From the NCBI RefSeq assembly GCF_000317495.1, contig NC_019734.1:1-53213 (forward strand): 53,213 nucleotides of DNA, given 5' to 3'. Position 1 is the first letter of the stretch, and each line of letters opens with the position of its first letter. The notes under the pieces were generated by a model. It saw nothing but the letters and a program-made list of their open reading frames with translations, was not told the DNA's origin and searched no databases. The position numbers were made by a program, and so were the translations under genes. Positions 9,280-18,530 of the stretch are shown piece after piece. The DNA comes from Crinalium epipsammum PCC 9333. Its GTDB lineage: Bacteria; Cyanobacteriota; Cyanobacteriia; Cyanobacteriales; PCC-9333.

Positions 9280-9915
9280 TTATATTGGCTGTCTACTTAA
9301 TATTTTTTCTAAAATGTTTCGTTGGTCGAGGAGCTTAACGATAGCATTTACTGGTGTTCCTGCGTTATAGCTTGGACTGCCAGTATGATGTAACGCAACT
9401 AAATTCCAGTTACTATCAAAGCAAGGAGAGCCAGAGGAACCATAATCAGTATTGGTTCTGTATTTAATCAGGGTACCACTCGGGTCTATATCTTTAATCA
9501 CATCAAGATCGAATGCAAGCTTTAACGGTTCGCCCAAAGGGTGTTGTAAAATGAATAGTGCTTGATTGATCTTAAATTCGTGTGCATTTGTAGGTATCTC
9601 AATCCATCCTCGCTTAACAGAACCTTCAGTACTTGCCCCAATTGGTTTATTTCCAGGCTCTCCATCTACCCTAAGCAAGGCATAATCCAGTTTGTCAGGT
9701 TGGGGTAACTGATTTTTTGTAACATCTGAACTCTTATCAATAAGCCAGTCTTGATCTAGCCGATACTCTGTACCCTTATTAAGGGTATTTGCTAATATTT
9801 TGAAGTCAAAACGCAGAATGCTCTCATTGGAAGCAGAAGCAGAACGTAAACTTTTATCTGTATTGTGTTCTTCCTCACTCAATATAATATTTTTAACCAC
9901 ATGGTAATTGGTCAT
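9280..9915 (-). pseudogene. Trypsin-like serine protease domain lacking its N-terminus
   Basis: The 211-residue product begins directly at the catalytic-histidine motif (MTNYHVV, His5) and retains the aspartate strand LDYALLRVD (about residue 77) and nucleophile GSSGSP (about residue 160). Normal relatives carry 30-40 residues of beta-barrel before the histidine and often an EAD before that. In-frame upstream codons read RLV and then stop (TAA at 9927-9925), so the frame still shows the last residues of the missing strand. It is probably a 5'-truncated effector protease, with the methyltransferase gene now ending 53 bp upstream. It could conceivably still be translated from this ATG, but the fold would be incomplete. 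Confidence 0.7.
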
Positions 9916-9968
9916 AACCAGCCTTTAGTAAAGGTTTAAAAAACAACTTATTCAACAAAAAGTAAAAA

Positions 9969-10841
9969 TTATTTATAGTTTTTTATTAGAATTTCATCTA
10001 CTTTACCTCTTTTAGAACTATTTGAATTGATAGCTCTAATAGCAGATATTTTTGTTTGATTGTAATTACTGTACAACTCTAAGATGAAGTTTGTGTAAGC
10101 ATTACTAAGTAAAACATTGCATCCTCTAGAACTTAGGTCATCAAATGTTTTTTTCAATCTTATTTGTTCTTCTTTCCCAAAGCCACTGCTGTCGTAGCTA
10201 GTAAAGTCAGCGCTATCCGAAATTGGATCATATGGAGGATCAAAATATAAAAAGTCTCCCTCCTTCGCATCTTTAACAGCTTCTTGAAAATCTACATTTA
10301 ATATTTCTATTTGATTCTGGTTTAAATATCTATTTACTGCTTTCAAAGTCTCTATATCTAAAATGTTTGGATTCTTATACCTACCAAAAGGTACATTAAA
10401 TTGACCTTGAGAATTAACTCTAAATAAACCATTGTAACAAGTTTTATTTAAAAAGACAATTCTTGAGGCCCGTTGGACTAAATTCTTGTGTTTATAATCT
10501 TTATTTCGATCCCATTCCCTAATAGCATAAAAATAGTTTTTTTCATTTTCATGCCTTTTTAGATCATCAATGAGTTCGTCTACTGAATCTCTAATTACTT
10601 TATAACAATTGATCAACTCTGTATTAATATCATTAATAACAGCTTTTTTAGGTTGTAATGAAAAAAGAAGTGCTCCTCCACCTACGAAGGGTTCATAGTA
10701 TGAATTGTAATTAATATCGTATTTTTTAGGGAGGTAGCTTGATACCAATGCTGGAATTAATTGCCTTTTTCCTCCTGCCCACTTTAAAAATGGTTTTAAT
10801 TGCTTATTTACTGCGTTCATTATATTGCCAAAAATTGTCAT
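9969..10841 (-). CDS. D12-class DNA N6-adenine methyltransferase (Dam/DpnM type)
   Basis: A 290-residue enzyme with the SAM-binding motif FLKWAGGKRQL (about residues 18-28), EPFVGGGALLF (about 48-58) and the catalytic motif YFDPPYDP (about 198-205), in the order of alpha-class (D12, Dam/MboI-type) adenine methyltransferases. GATC is the common target of the class, but specificity is not proved by sequence. It is very AT-rich compared with the operon downstream, which suggests recent acquisition. It sits between a winged-helix protein gene and the truncated protease and may be the modification half of a restriction-like module. An internal ATG (residue 8) is an alternative start. Confidence 0.9.
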   Translation of the reverse strand: MTIFGNIMNAVNKQLKPFLKWAGGKRQLIPALVSSYLPKKYDINYNSYYEPFVGGGALLFSLQPKKAVINDINTELINCYKVIRDSVDELIDDLKRHENEKNYFYAIREWDRNKDYKHKNLVQRASRIVFLNKTCYNGLFRVNSQGQFNVPFGRYKNPNILDIETLKAVNRYLNQNQIEILNVDFQEAVKDAKEGDFLYFDPPYDPISDSADFTSYDSSGFGKEEQIRLKKTFDDLSSRGCNVLLSNAYTNFILELYSNYNQTKISAIRAINSNSSKRGKVDEILIKNYK

Positions 10842-11088
10842 TTTATTAATTATAATATATAGACAAGTATATTTTTTAATTGTATTTATTCTAATAAGTA
10901 ACTATATAATATTTTCAAATATAATTATACATAATTAATTTTTGTTTTATCATTAAATATTCCAATTTAAGCAAGTTTAATACTAACTCAAAAATATTTA
11001 GTTTTTAATTAGACTAATAACTTTTAAATATTGCTCCAAGGCTTTACTTTTTTTATAATTTTAGTGGAAATAGAATAGTAATATATTC

Positions 11089-12030
11089 TTATTTCAAAGG
11101 AAAAAGATCGATATAAAGTTGAGATTCTTTTCGATCTCTATGAACCAGCGGAATCCCAGAGACTCCAGCTATCCAAACCATCCATGACTTCAAACATCCA
11201 GCTCTTCTTTCACTTGTTCCACTTGGTTTCTGCGAGTAATAATTTGGTTTAAATTTTGTATCAATTAGGTTTTTAATTGTATTAACTTCAATGTTTTTGC
11301 CTTGTAAAATAATATCTTTATAAATAAAGCGAACAGGCAGAAAATCAAACATAGCTCTTATCATAAGTTGATACTGACGGCTAATATCTTTATTTATATT
11401 ACTTTTAATAAATTTCCCATTACTATTTATTTCAACTCCAAGGGCAGCTATGAGTACACCTTTCTCAGTTAATACATAACAGTTTTTGCCATTTATTTTA
11501 GATTTTTCTACTAATTTAAGTTCCCTAGCAGCCTGAAGTTTATACTGACCATGACGCGCTATGTCTTTATATTTAACAGCTTTATGCCCAAGTTGAAGAC
11601 CTATTTCATAAGATGTAGTGATTCCTTGATAAATTAACTCAATTGTTTGTATTATTTTTGTAGGTTTATCGGCTTGAATAATATTAAAATCAGTTTTTTC
11701 GTAATCAAAATCAGTTTTTAAGTAACTATTTAGATCAGTCCTTTGAAGATAGCATTTTCTCTCAAGCTCATAAATTTTTACGATGTTTTTTTCAGGCAAA
11801 ATGCTATAGATAAGTTTAAAAGTTACCCCCTCAACTTCATAAATCATTTCTGGTACATCTAATTTTAACTTTTTCTTCGGTTTAGCATTACCTACGTGTC
11901 CATATTTTTCAATTTCTTCAATAACCGTAGATAGTTCGTCATTAATTTCATAATCCAAAAATTTTTTACGGTTAAGCTTACTCTTAAGAATTAATTCTAA
12001 ATTTGTAGAGTTAAAAACAACTTGAAACAT
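11089..12030 (-). CDS. Winged-helix protein next to the methyltransferase (possible restriction-associated factor)
   Basis: A 313-residue protein in AT-rich DNA, 247 bp upstream of the methyltransferase. The N-terminal 110 residues are unfamiliar and beta-rich (GVTFKLIYSILPEKN). From about residue 130 it has a winged-helix region (ARHGQYKLQAARELKLVE, CYVLTEKGVLIA). It ends in a signature (TSERRAGCLKSWMVWIAG) very like that of the 4901-6067 protein (MKRRSGTVRGWIEWIW). No PD-(D/E)xK or HNH nuclease motif is evident, so I do not call it a nuclease. Genes in this position beside a D12 methylase are usually restriction enzymes or their regulators. The 247-bp gap downstream (10842-11088) is about 80 percent AT and holds no frame I trust. 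Confidence 0.55.
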   Translation of the reverse strand: MFQVVFNSTNLELILKSKLNRKKFLDYEINDELSTVIEEIEKYGHVGNAKPKKKLKLDVPEMIYEVEGVTFKLIYSILPEKNIVKIYELERKCYLQRTDLNSYLKTDFDYEKTDFNIIQADKPTKIIQTIELIYQGITTSYEIGLQLGHKAVKYKDIARHGQYKLQAARELKLVEKSKINGKNCYVLTEKGVLIAALGVEINSNGKFIKSNINKDISRQYQLMIRAMFDFLPVRFIYKDIILQGKNIEVNTIKNLIDTKFKPNYYSQKPSGTSERRAGCLKSWMVWIAGVSGIPLVHRDRKESQLYIDLFPLK

Positions 12031-12115
12031 ATTTTACATTTAATATTTGTTCGTAATACATACATTAGAACAGTGGTGTTGCAAAAAAACTTAAAAAGAA
12101 AGAAAACCTAGCTGT

Positions 12116-12187
12116 AAGGAGCCTGGTTATGCAACAACTCCAAAATTTGGTTGATGAAAAGAACCAGTGGTTTGACGGCTCCTTTTT
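12116..12187. terminator. Long imperfect hairpin between the methylase island and the replication operon
   Basis: AAGGAGCC (12116-12123) pairs with GGCTCCTT (12177-12184), followed by a T run, and an inner CTGGTT (12123-12128) can pair with AACCAG (12162-12167). The structure separates two minus-strand transcription units and may act as a terminator or as a small structured RNA. Confidence 0.35.
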
Positions 12188-12247
12188 ACACTATCTTATT
12201 TTAAGCAAAATGCAATGTTAAACTGTTTTGGCATTTCTTACCCTAAG

Positions 12248-12592
12248 TTATGCACTTACATTTTTGGGTTTACGCTTAGGTAATGGGGCTTTAATTACTC
12301 CCAGTGCTGCATCGTAGCCAATGGCAAATATTTCATCGTCTGCTAACTTTTCTGTGCCTAGTACTCCAGCTTTATAACCAGACCAAAAGCGTTTAGCTTC
12401 CTCATTTACTGATGTTAACGAACTGGTAATCTGATCAACGTATGCAATTACACCAGCAGTGTCCAGCTTTGCAATACTGTCTTTAAATGGTTTTCCCAAC
12501 ACCCAATTACAATAAGCTGTAACTGGTTCTATTTGTATATATTCTTGGGGAGTAAAATCGGAACTGGGTGGTTGTGTTGTTTCTTCTGTCAT
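12248..12592 (-). CDS. Hypothetical protein at the end of the replication operon
   Basis: A 114-residue protein from the ATG at 12592, chosen because AGAGGA precedes it by 6 bases; the frame is open 10 codons further upstream. No known domain is visible. The sequence is mostly helical with a hydrophilic N-terminus (MTEETTQPPSSDF) and a basic C-terminus (APLPKRKPKNVSA). It lies about 120 bp downstream of the helicase-J gene on the same strand and could be transcribed with it. Confidence 0.6.
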   Translation of the reverse strand: MTEETTQPPSSDFTPQEYIQIEPVTAYCNWVLGKPFKDSIAKLDTAGVIAYVDQITSSLTSVNEEAKRFWSGYKAGVLGTEKLADDEIFAIGYDAALGVIKAPLPKRKPKNVSA

Positions 12593-12713
12593 CAATATTC
12601 CTCTAACGTATGGGATTACCAACAGTCTTAACGATTAATTAAGCTTTTATGTGACTTGACCTATAAATTAAGCAAGCTGCTCAACTTATCCTTACAGAGC
12701 CGATCACACTTTT

Positions 12714-14627
12714 CTACTCTTGACCACAAAACCTCTTAGCTTTTTCAAATGCGTGGTTAATCAGGGTCATTACATCTTTTGCTTTCGCATCTCCACAAAT
12801 ATCGGGATGCCATCGTTTTGCTAATTTCCTATAAGCTTGTTTAATTTCCTTGAAACTGCTACCTGGTTCTACTTCCAGCACCATCCACCAATATTTACGT
12901 TCTAGGTTGTTACGAGTTGCTGTGTAAGTTTTACCACTGCTAGTTTGATACTTTCTACCAGGCTTGCCAAACTCTAGTTCCATCATGTACTTAATCCAAA
13001 GTTTTGGTGCAGTTGGTCGAAGTTGGTACAAGAAATCTAGATAAATAGCTTTGTTAGCAGTAGAGTTCTTTCCGCAAAAGATAGCACCAACAAACCAATC
13101 ATCAGGTGCAAAGTATTTAAACTTCTCACGAAATAGCATTTTAATTTTGGCAGGGTTTCTACCAGCTTTATATGCCCGTTTCATTTGAGAGCGGATATAA
13201 CGTAGCTGTCTAAGTTCTTCCCCATCTAATAATTCACCAAAAATCGGTGGCTCACCTGAATCTGGTTCACCGTCATCATCGTCATCTCCTGAAAATTCAT
13301 AGCCACATTCTGGGCAAATCTTACACAATACAGGAATCATTTCATGGCAGTTAAAACACTCTTTAAGTTGAGTCTCGATTAACGGTTTAGGTCGTGGGCA
13401 GAGACTTATTTTAAGTTTTGAAGTGGGTTTACAAACTCGTTTAAAACATTCTCCAAAATCCAATAACATCGCATCCTGTTTTGAGGGATGCAATCTTAAC
13501 GCCCTGCCACACATTTGAATCAAGAGTGCTTGACTACGAGTAGGTCTGGCGATAATAGCAGCTTGAACGCTTGGCTCATCGAATCCTTCACATAAGCAAG
13601 CAACGCTAGATATTAGCTGAGTTTCACCACTAGCAAACCTTTGATAAATCGCTTCCCTTTCCGAGTCAGCAGTTGTGCCAACAACGACTTCAGATTTGAT
13701 GCCAAGTTCGTTAAATTGTTCAGCTAGATTATAAGCTTGAAAAACACTAGCACAGAAGGCGATAGTCTTACGCTCTGGGCATATTTGTAGAAAATATTTA
13801 ATAACTTCAGTGTTGTACTCCTCATTACAAACCGCTTGCATTGATGATTGTGTATAATCTCCTAAATTGTTAGTTTCTAATTTTTCAAAATCTAACAATC
13901 CACCATACCCAAATAGTCTCGGACGAGATAAATACCCCATATTAACTAATTCGATGGGGTCTGGCGCTCTTACTAATGCTTGGAAAAACTGACAAAATCC
14001 TTCTTTATATTTTGTTCGCCAAGGTGTTGCAGTTAAGCCAATAAAGTAACACTTTGAAAGCGCAAATATCCCTCCAGAATAGTGTGTAATGATATCCCAA
14101 GCAATTTGGTAGTAAATGCTGGAATGACATTCATCAAAGATTACCAATCCAATATCCGGTGGTAATTCCCGATTCTGGATGGTTTGAATCATGCAGATTT
14201 GTACGGGTTTTGAGTAATCAGTTGGGTGATCTGCCCAAATAATGCCTGACTCAATACCCATTGCTGATAAGGTTTGCTGAGTTTGGTCTATTAGCTTTTT
14301 TCTATGACAGCAGAACATTACACGCCGTCCTTTATTGACAGCATCGACAATCATTTGAGAACTAATTACTGTCTTACCTGCTCCGGTAGGAGCATAAGCC
14401 AGAACTGATTTGATACCATTGCGGAAGAAATGGTAAGTTTCTCGAATTACCTGTTTTTGGTAATCCCTTAGTTCAAAGGATTTAGCCTGTTTTGTTTCTG
14501 GCTTTGGTTCTGGTTTTGTTTCTGGCTTTGGTTCTGACTGCAACTGTTCAAGCAGAGCAAATAAACTTAACTGCTCTACTTGAGGTGTGTTTTGTTGTGG
14601 AGATTTCGCGCTCTTTATTTTCTTCAT
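12714..14627 (-). CDS. SF2 helicase fused to a C-terminal J-domain
   Basis: A 637-residue protein starting at ATG 14627, which overlaps the TGA of the rep gene (ATGA) and follows GGAGGGG; a longer frame upstream is unlikely. The helicase core has Walker A APTGAGKT (about residue 80), the DEAD-type box VIFDECHS (about 162), GLTATP (about 200) and motif VI QMCGRALR (about 372). A four-cysteine zinc ribbon (CFNC...CPEC) lies near 430-445. The last 60 residues are a J-domain with the QAYRKLAKRWHPD motif, which normally stimulates DnaK/Hsp70. This suggests chaperone recruitment to a replication complex, as with phage and plasmid initiation remodelling. Coupled translation with the initiator supports a replication role. 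Confidence 0.85.
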   Translation of the reverse strand: MKKIKSAKSPQQNTPQVEQLSLFALLEQLQSEPKPETKPEPKPETKQAKSFELRDYQKQVIRETYHFFRNGIKSVLAYAPTGAGKTVISSQMIVDAVNKGRRVMFCCHRKKLIDQTQQTLSAMGIESGIIWADHPTDYSKPVQICMIQTIQNRELPPDIGLVIFDECHSSIYYQIAWDIITHYSGGIFALSKCYFIGLTATPWRTKYKEGFCQFFQALVRAPDPIELVNMGYLSRPRLFGYGGLLDFEKLETNNLGDYTQSSMQAVCNEEYNTEVIKYFLQICPERKTIAFCASVFQAYNLAEQFNELGIKSEVVVGTTADSEREAIYQRFASGETQLISSVACLCEGFDEPSVQAAIIARPTRSQALLIQMCGRALRLHPSKQDAMLLDFGECFKRVCKPTSKLKISLCPRPKPLIETQLKECFNCHEMIPVLCKICPECGYEFSGDDDDDGEPDSGEPPIFGELLDGEELRQLRYIRSQMKRAYKAGRNPAKIKMLFREKFKYFAPDDWFVGAIFCGKNSTANKAIYLDFLYQLRPTAPKLWIKYMMELEFGKPGRKYQTSSGKTYTATRNNLERKYWWMVLEVEPGSSFKEIKQAYRKLAKRWHPDICGDAKAKDVMTLINHAFEKAKRFCGQE

Positions 14628-17600
14628 TGCGTCCCCTCCACCTGTAAATTTCGCAGGTCGAGTATGGGTGCGATCGCTGCTAGGATGTTGCTTAACAGCT
14701 TGCAAACTGTATGCACGTCTGTTGCAGTCAGAATCTTTTTAAAGGTTTTCCAACCGAAACCCTCACCAAGAGATTTAAACGACTCCATTGCCTCTGATAA
14801 GTCCTCAGTAACGAGTAGCGGTAGGTAAGTTTCAGCTACCCATCTGGCATCTTCTGGCAGGTCTTCTAGGGGTGTTAGTTTTGCTTTAAAAGACTCTATA
14901 AGCAAAACTAACGCGGTTTTTAATTGAGTAAATCCGCCCTTGATACCACTGTTTTTAAATATCTCTGAACCAAGTTGTCTAACCCGACCGTCACTGACTC
15001 CCAACTTTGCAGCTATCTCCTTTGAACCCGTTGAGGTATTACCTTTAATGGCTTTAATTAACTCCTCTACTAACCCTCTTTCACGTTGAACGCCTTTTGG
15101 TGCAGCTTCAAAGCAGAAGTCATAAATCTCTACCTCATTGACCGTACAACCTGGATAACGTTGCATCAGGTCTTTAGTTGTCACAGCTTCATTGCCAATA
15201 AGGTAAATATGGGTAGGCTCTGGTTTGAGATGCGCCCGTGACCGTCCAACAGCCTGATAAGTTTCTGCTTTAGCTCTGCTTCTGACGTAATGCCCATAGC
15301 CACCAAATAAGTCTATGGGTCTAACAACGTTACCTGATATAGCGTGATATTCTGCTGCTGCTTGACCTAGATTGGGTAAGGGTGTCCCGATCAGAACTAG
15401 CGCCTTACATCTCATAAAGTCGTTGCTGCCTCGGTTATCCCGTCCCCAATAACCTGGTTTAATCTCAGTATCAGTCTCCTCATATCCCCAATAGTTATTA
15501 GCAAAAAGCTGGTGATCTATAACTCCAATAAACTTATGAGTGTCATGTATTTTTCCTACAGTCCTCTCAACTCTAACTTGAAGGTCGAAATCACTTTTCG
15601 CTCTGCGTTTTTTAGAACATGAGCCAATGCCATTGATAATTGTAAAGTTGTAGTTGGAGTAATCCGGCTTAACTTGACGTATTTCTAAAATGTCAGACTT
15701 CTTAAACTTGGTCAGAACTGCTAATTCATCCCGATTTATGGTGCTGTCCATCATTAGAACTAGCTTATAGCTGTTCATTGTAGAGCGATAGCGCCAATCA
15801 TATTTGGTTATATGCAAGCCCAACTGATCGACTCTTAGGTGTGCTTGGTTCTCCATAATTGCCTCTAATGCCAAGCTAATCCAGTTAAGCGGTACATTGT
15901 CAGAAATAATGGCTTGCTTTTGAATAGGAGTCTGTCGGCTGTTGAGCATAGCCCCTAGATTGGGGTATAAAGTTTTAGAAATAGTATCAATGAGGAATGT
16001 CCAGGGTGATGTTTTAGGCGTGTTATCTTCCCAACCATCCTTTAACCATAATTCCCAAAGTACGTCATTAAATCTTTGGTAGATTTTAGGAATAGTTGGT
16101 AGTAAGTGTTGACGAGCATCTACATAATTGAATCCGTACTCTGGCATTTCCAATACATTAAATAACTCGTAAATAGCATCATGTAATGGTTCAACAACGT
16201 GGGCTAACTTACTATCCTTCTGCTTTAGTTCCTGATAGGCGTGAGCAAAATCTTTCTTAGTAACTGGAACATTTTTATAGGGGTTGAGACTAGCACCAGT
16301 TTCCTCAATTATGAAAGCATCAACTGGTTTTTTATTCTCCTTATCGGCTTCATTTAAAGCAACTGCTCTACCAGGAACGCTTTGAGCTAAGTGTTGTCTA
16401 ATTTCTTTTTCTTCGTTCAAAATAGCTTGACGCTCAAGAATGAAATTACACTTAACCTTACCTTCAGCATCCTTATACTGTGGGCATTTTTCGCAGATAG
16501 GTGAACCCTTACCACCATGCACAATTAAGTTTTTATCTTGGTTGAGGAGTAGGAATGTCTCGGTTTCAGGACAGTTGCCTTTAATATCAGGAGTTTGACC
16601 ATTTTTCGGTCTAACAACGTGCGGGTAGCCAAGAGCAGTTTTACGCTCATGATCGTGAGCTAACCCATTGTGACGGGGAGGTTGATCGGTAAAATTCTGT
16701 TCAACCGATGGCGTGGTAGGGTTACGGTGGTTGGGGTCGTTAATAAATACTCTGCCCTTACCGCCAGTTAGGTAATCACTGGTTAACTCACCTGCACTAT
16801 GTGATTTACCTTGACCTGTATCGCTACTTTCAAGAATTAGCGATTTATCCCATTTCTGATAAATTTCCTTAATTAGCAAGTTTCGATCGCCACCAGTAAA
16901 CTCAATTTTAGGGCATCCGAGTTGCTGATATTCTTCTTCCGTAGGTAAAAAGCCTGGTTTGTATGGGATAACTGGAGATTTAGCATTCAACCACTGTTGC
17001 CACTGACTTAGTAAAACTATCGCATCAGTTTTGACGGGTTTTGGTTTTGGGTTTGGCTGTGGTTTTGGTGGCAGTTCTCCTGTACGCTTCCAGAATTTAT
17101 GAGCTACTTTGTTGTAGGTTTCTTTAATGAAGGTTGAAAGTTGTTCTAGTTCGCGTTTTTCTCTATGAAGTAAGCCTTCAAATTTAGCCCAGGTAATTAG
17201 CTCAACTTCTACTTCTGCTGGTAATTCATCAATATCTGGATCATCTTTGGTAAATTGACCCCACCATCCAACTAATACGTGAAAACCTAACTTTGTTGCC
17301 AGTTTATAACTGGTACGATATTGTTGCATGACGTGAGGATTGGCTATAGCTCCCCCATCTGCATATAAGATTACTTCCTTGCTATCCAGTTCAGTTGAAA
17401 GCTTGTTAAGTGCTTCCTTGAACTGTTCTTTACTGCCTGCAAAGTTAGCACTAGCAGCGCCTATAACAACTTGACCACGAAGTTGTGCTGTGAAAAACGG
17501 TTTAACACCAGTTCCCTCAAGCAGTCCAATAGCGTTGGATTTAAGCTTGATAGGTCTATGAATTGAGAGCGGTAGCTCTCCATTAGGTAAGTGCGATGTT

Positions 17601-18244
17601 GCACCGTTGGGACGCTTACGAGTAGCCGATGTTAACCAGCGATAACGTCCAGAATCGTCTTGAGCGCGTCGCCTCAGTTGGCAACCAATTATCAAGCCAT
17701 CAGCATTTTTAATAGGGGATAGGTAGCCTTCATCACCTGGTTTAATGTTGAGGCTGCGCCCATCTAGGTTAACTCCTGGTAGCCGATGATCAACTTCAAA
17801 ATCTAATTTCTGCCAAACTTCTACTGATTTAAACCCGCCTAGTTTAATCTCCTCATCAGTTAGACCGCGACGTTGTAGATCTGCCTTATCTTCTGCTGAT
17901 AAACTAAGTTGATCTAGCAGTTTACGGAATTGGCGATCGCGCTCTACCAGCGACAGCGACTTAGCACGTTTTGCTCTTTCCTCCTGCTCTCGTTGCTTGC
18001 GTTGTAGTGAGCGTTCCCGTTGCCATTGCTCAAGGTCTTGTTGGGTTGAGTTCTGCTTAACTACGAAAACAAAGCCAATGCCATCTTTAGCTGATTTAGT
18101 ACGTTCCCATCCAGGGGGTGCAACATCAGTCCGTCTACACAGTACAGCTTGGTGATCTTCTGTGAAGCTGCACCAGTCGAGGTGGTCACACAGGGGGCAA
18201 GCGCCATCTCTTTTTGAGGCGTTTAACCATCCATCCACTCTCAT
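14624..18244 (-). CDS. CyRepA1-family plasmid replication protein
   Basis: This 1206-residue protein resembles the large cyanobacterial plasmid replication proteins known as CyRepA1. The N-terminus has a zinc-binding CPLCDHLDWC motif. A DUF3854/TOPRIM-like domain follows (LLEGTGVKPFF near residue 240, YADGGAIA near 293). A P-loop (SSDTGQGKS, near 473) with a Walker-B-like strand FIIEETG (near 645), a cysteine cluster (CEKCPQY) and a motif-VI-like QAVGRSRAHL (near 1000) indicate a primase-helicase. A C-terminal HTH (SKEIAAKLGVSDGRVRQ, near 1080) could bind the origin. It is coupled by ATGA overlaps to a small gene upstream and the helicase-J gene downstream. Confidence 0.8.
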   Translation of the reverse strand: MRVDGWLNASKRDGACPLCDHLDWCSFTEDHQAVLCRRTDVAPPGWERTKSAKDGIGFVFVVKQNSTQQDLEQWQRERSLQRKQREQEERAKRAKSLSLVERDRQFRKLLDQLSLSAEDKADLQRRGLTDEEIKLGGFKSVEVWQKLDFEVDHRLPGVNLDGRSLNIKPGDEGYLSPIKNADGLIIGCQLRRRAQDDSGRYRWLTSATRKRPNGATSHLPNGELPLSIHRPIKLKSNAIGLLEGTGVKPFFTAQLRGQVVIGAASANFAGSKEQFKEALNKLSTELDSKEVILYADGGAIANPHVMQQYRTSYKLATKLGFHVLVGWWGQFTKDDPDIDELPAEVEVELITWAKFEGLLHREKRELEQLSTFIKETYNKVAHKFWKRTGELPPKPQPNPKPKPVKTDAIVLLSQWQQWLNAKSPVIPYKPGFLPTEEEYQQLGCPKIEFTGGDRNLLIKEIYQKWDKSLILESSDTGQGKSHSAGELTSDYLTGGKGRVFINDPNHRNPTTPSVEQNFTDQPPRHNGLAHDHERKTALGYPHVVRPKNGQTPDIKGNCPETETFLLLNQDKNLIVHGGKGSPICEKCPQYKDAEGKVKCNFILERQAILNEEKEIRQHLAQSVPGRAVALNEADKENKKPVDAFIIEETGASLNPYKNVPVTKKDFAHAYQELKQKDSKLAHVVEPLHDAIYELFNVLEMPEYGFNYVDARQHLLPTIPKIYQRFNDVLWELWLKDGWEDNTPKTSPWTFLIDTISKTLYPNLGAMLNSRQTPIQKQAIISDNVPLNWISLALEAIMENQAHLRVDQLGLHITKYDWRYRSTMNSYKLVLMMDSTINRDELAVLTKFKKSDILEIRQVKPDYSNYNFTIINGIGSCSKKRRAKSDFDLQVRVERTVGKIHDTHKFIGVIDHQLFANNYWGYEETDTEIKPGYWGRDNRGSNDFMRCKALVLIGTPLPNLGQAAAEYHAISGNVVRPIDLFGGYGHYVRSRAKAETYQAVGRSRAHLKPEPTHIYLIGNEAVTTKDLMQRYPGCTVNEVEIYDFCFEAAPKGVQRERGLVEELIKAIKGNTSTGSKEIAAKLGVSDGRVRQLGSEIFKNSGIKGGFTQLKTALVLLIESFKAKLTPLEDLPEDARWVAETYLPLLVTEDLSEAMESFKSLGEGFGWKTFKKILTATDVHTVCKLLSNILAAIAPILDLRNLQVEGTQ

Positions 18245-18447
18245 GCCACACCTCCATTTTGCAGGGAGGTATGAATATTTAATTTTGAAAAATCTTGTGG
18301 CGATACTGGAACGCGATCGCCTAATTGACGTTTGGCTTCAAACTTAAGCGTGGCGCAAATTTCAGCCGTTTGCTGCTGCTTTCTTAACGTTTGAGCCTGG
18401 ATAACCCATTTAGTAGGCTGGGTTTTCGCCTTTGGTAGCTGTTGCAT
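18241..18447 (-). CDS. Small basic protein preceding the rep gene
   Basis: A 68-residue protein from ATG 18447, chosen because AAGGAG lies 7 bases upstream. Its TGA overlaps the rep ATG (ATGA), so it is translationally coupled to rep. It is basic and Gln/Lys-rich (MQQLPKAKTQPTKW) with no domain I recognise. Position suggests a leader or copy-control protein, as in other plasmids where a short frame must be translated for rep expression; that role is inference. Confidence 0.6.
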   Translation of the reverse strand: MQQLPKAKTQPTKWVIQAQTLRKQQQTAEICATLKFEAKRQLGDRVPVSPQDFSKLNIHTSLQNGGVA

Positions 18448-18530
18448 TGCTCGCTCCTTGTGTGATGAGGGGAGCCGGACGCTACCTATCAAATCTCAAG
18501 TGTTCAGACAAATAAGTATTTGTGCTGATT

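Noticed and set aside
10842-11088. Possible small gene in the AT-rich gap between the methylase and the wHTH gene
   Set aside because: About 80 percent AT, stops in all frames, no motif.
11089-12030. Restriction endonuclease call for the wHTH protein
   Set aside because: No PD-(D/E)xK, HNH, GIY-YIG or PLD motif can be seen; position alone is not enough.
14627-14705. Longer N-terminus of the helicase-J protein
   Set aside because: A GGAGGGG site and an ATGA overlap with the rep stop codon point to ATG 14627.
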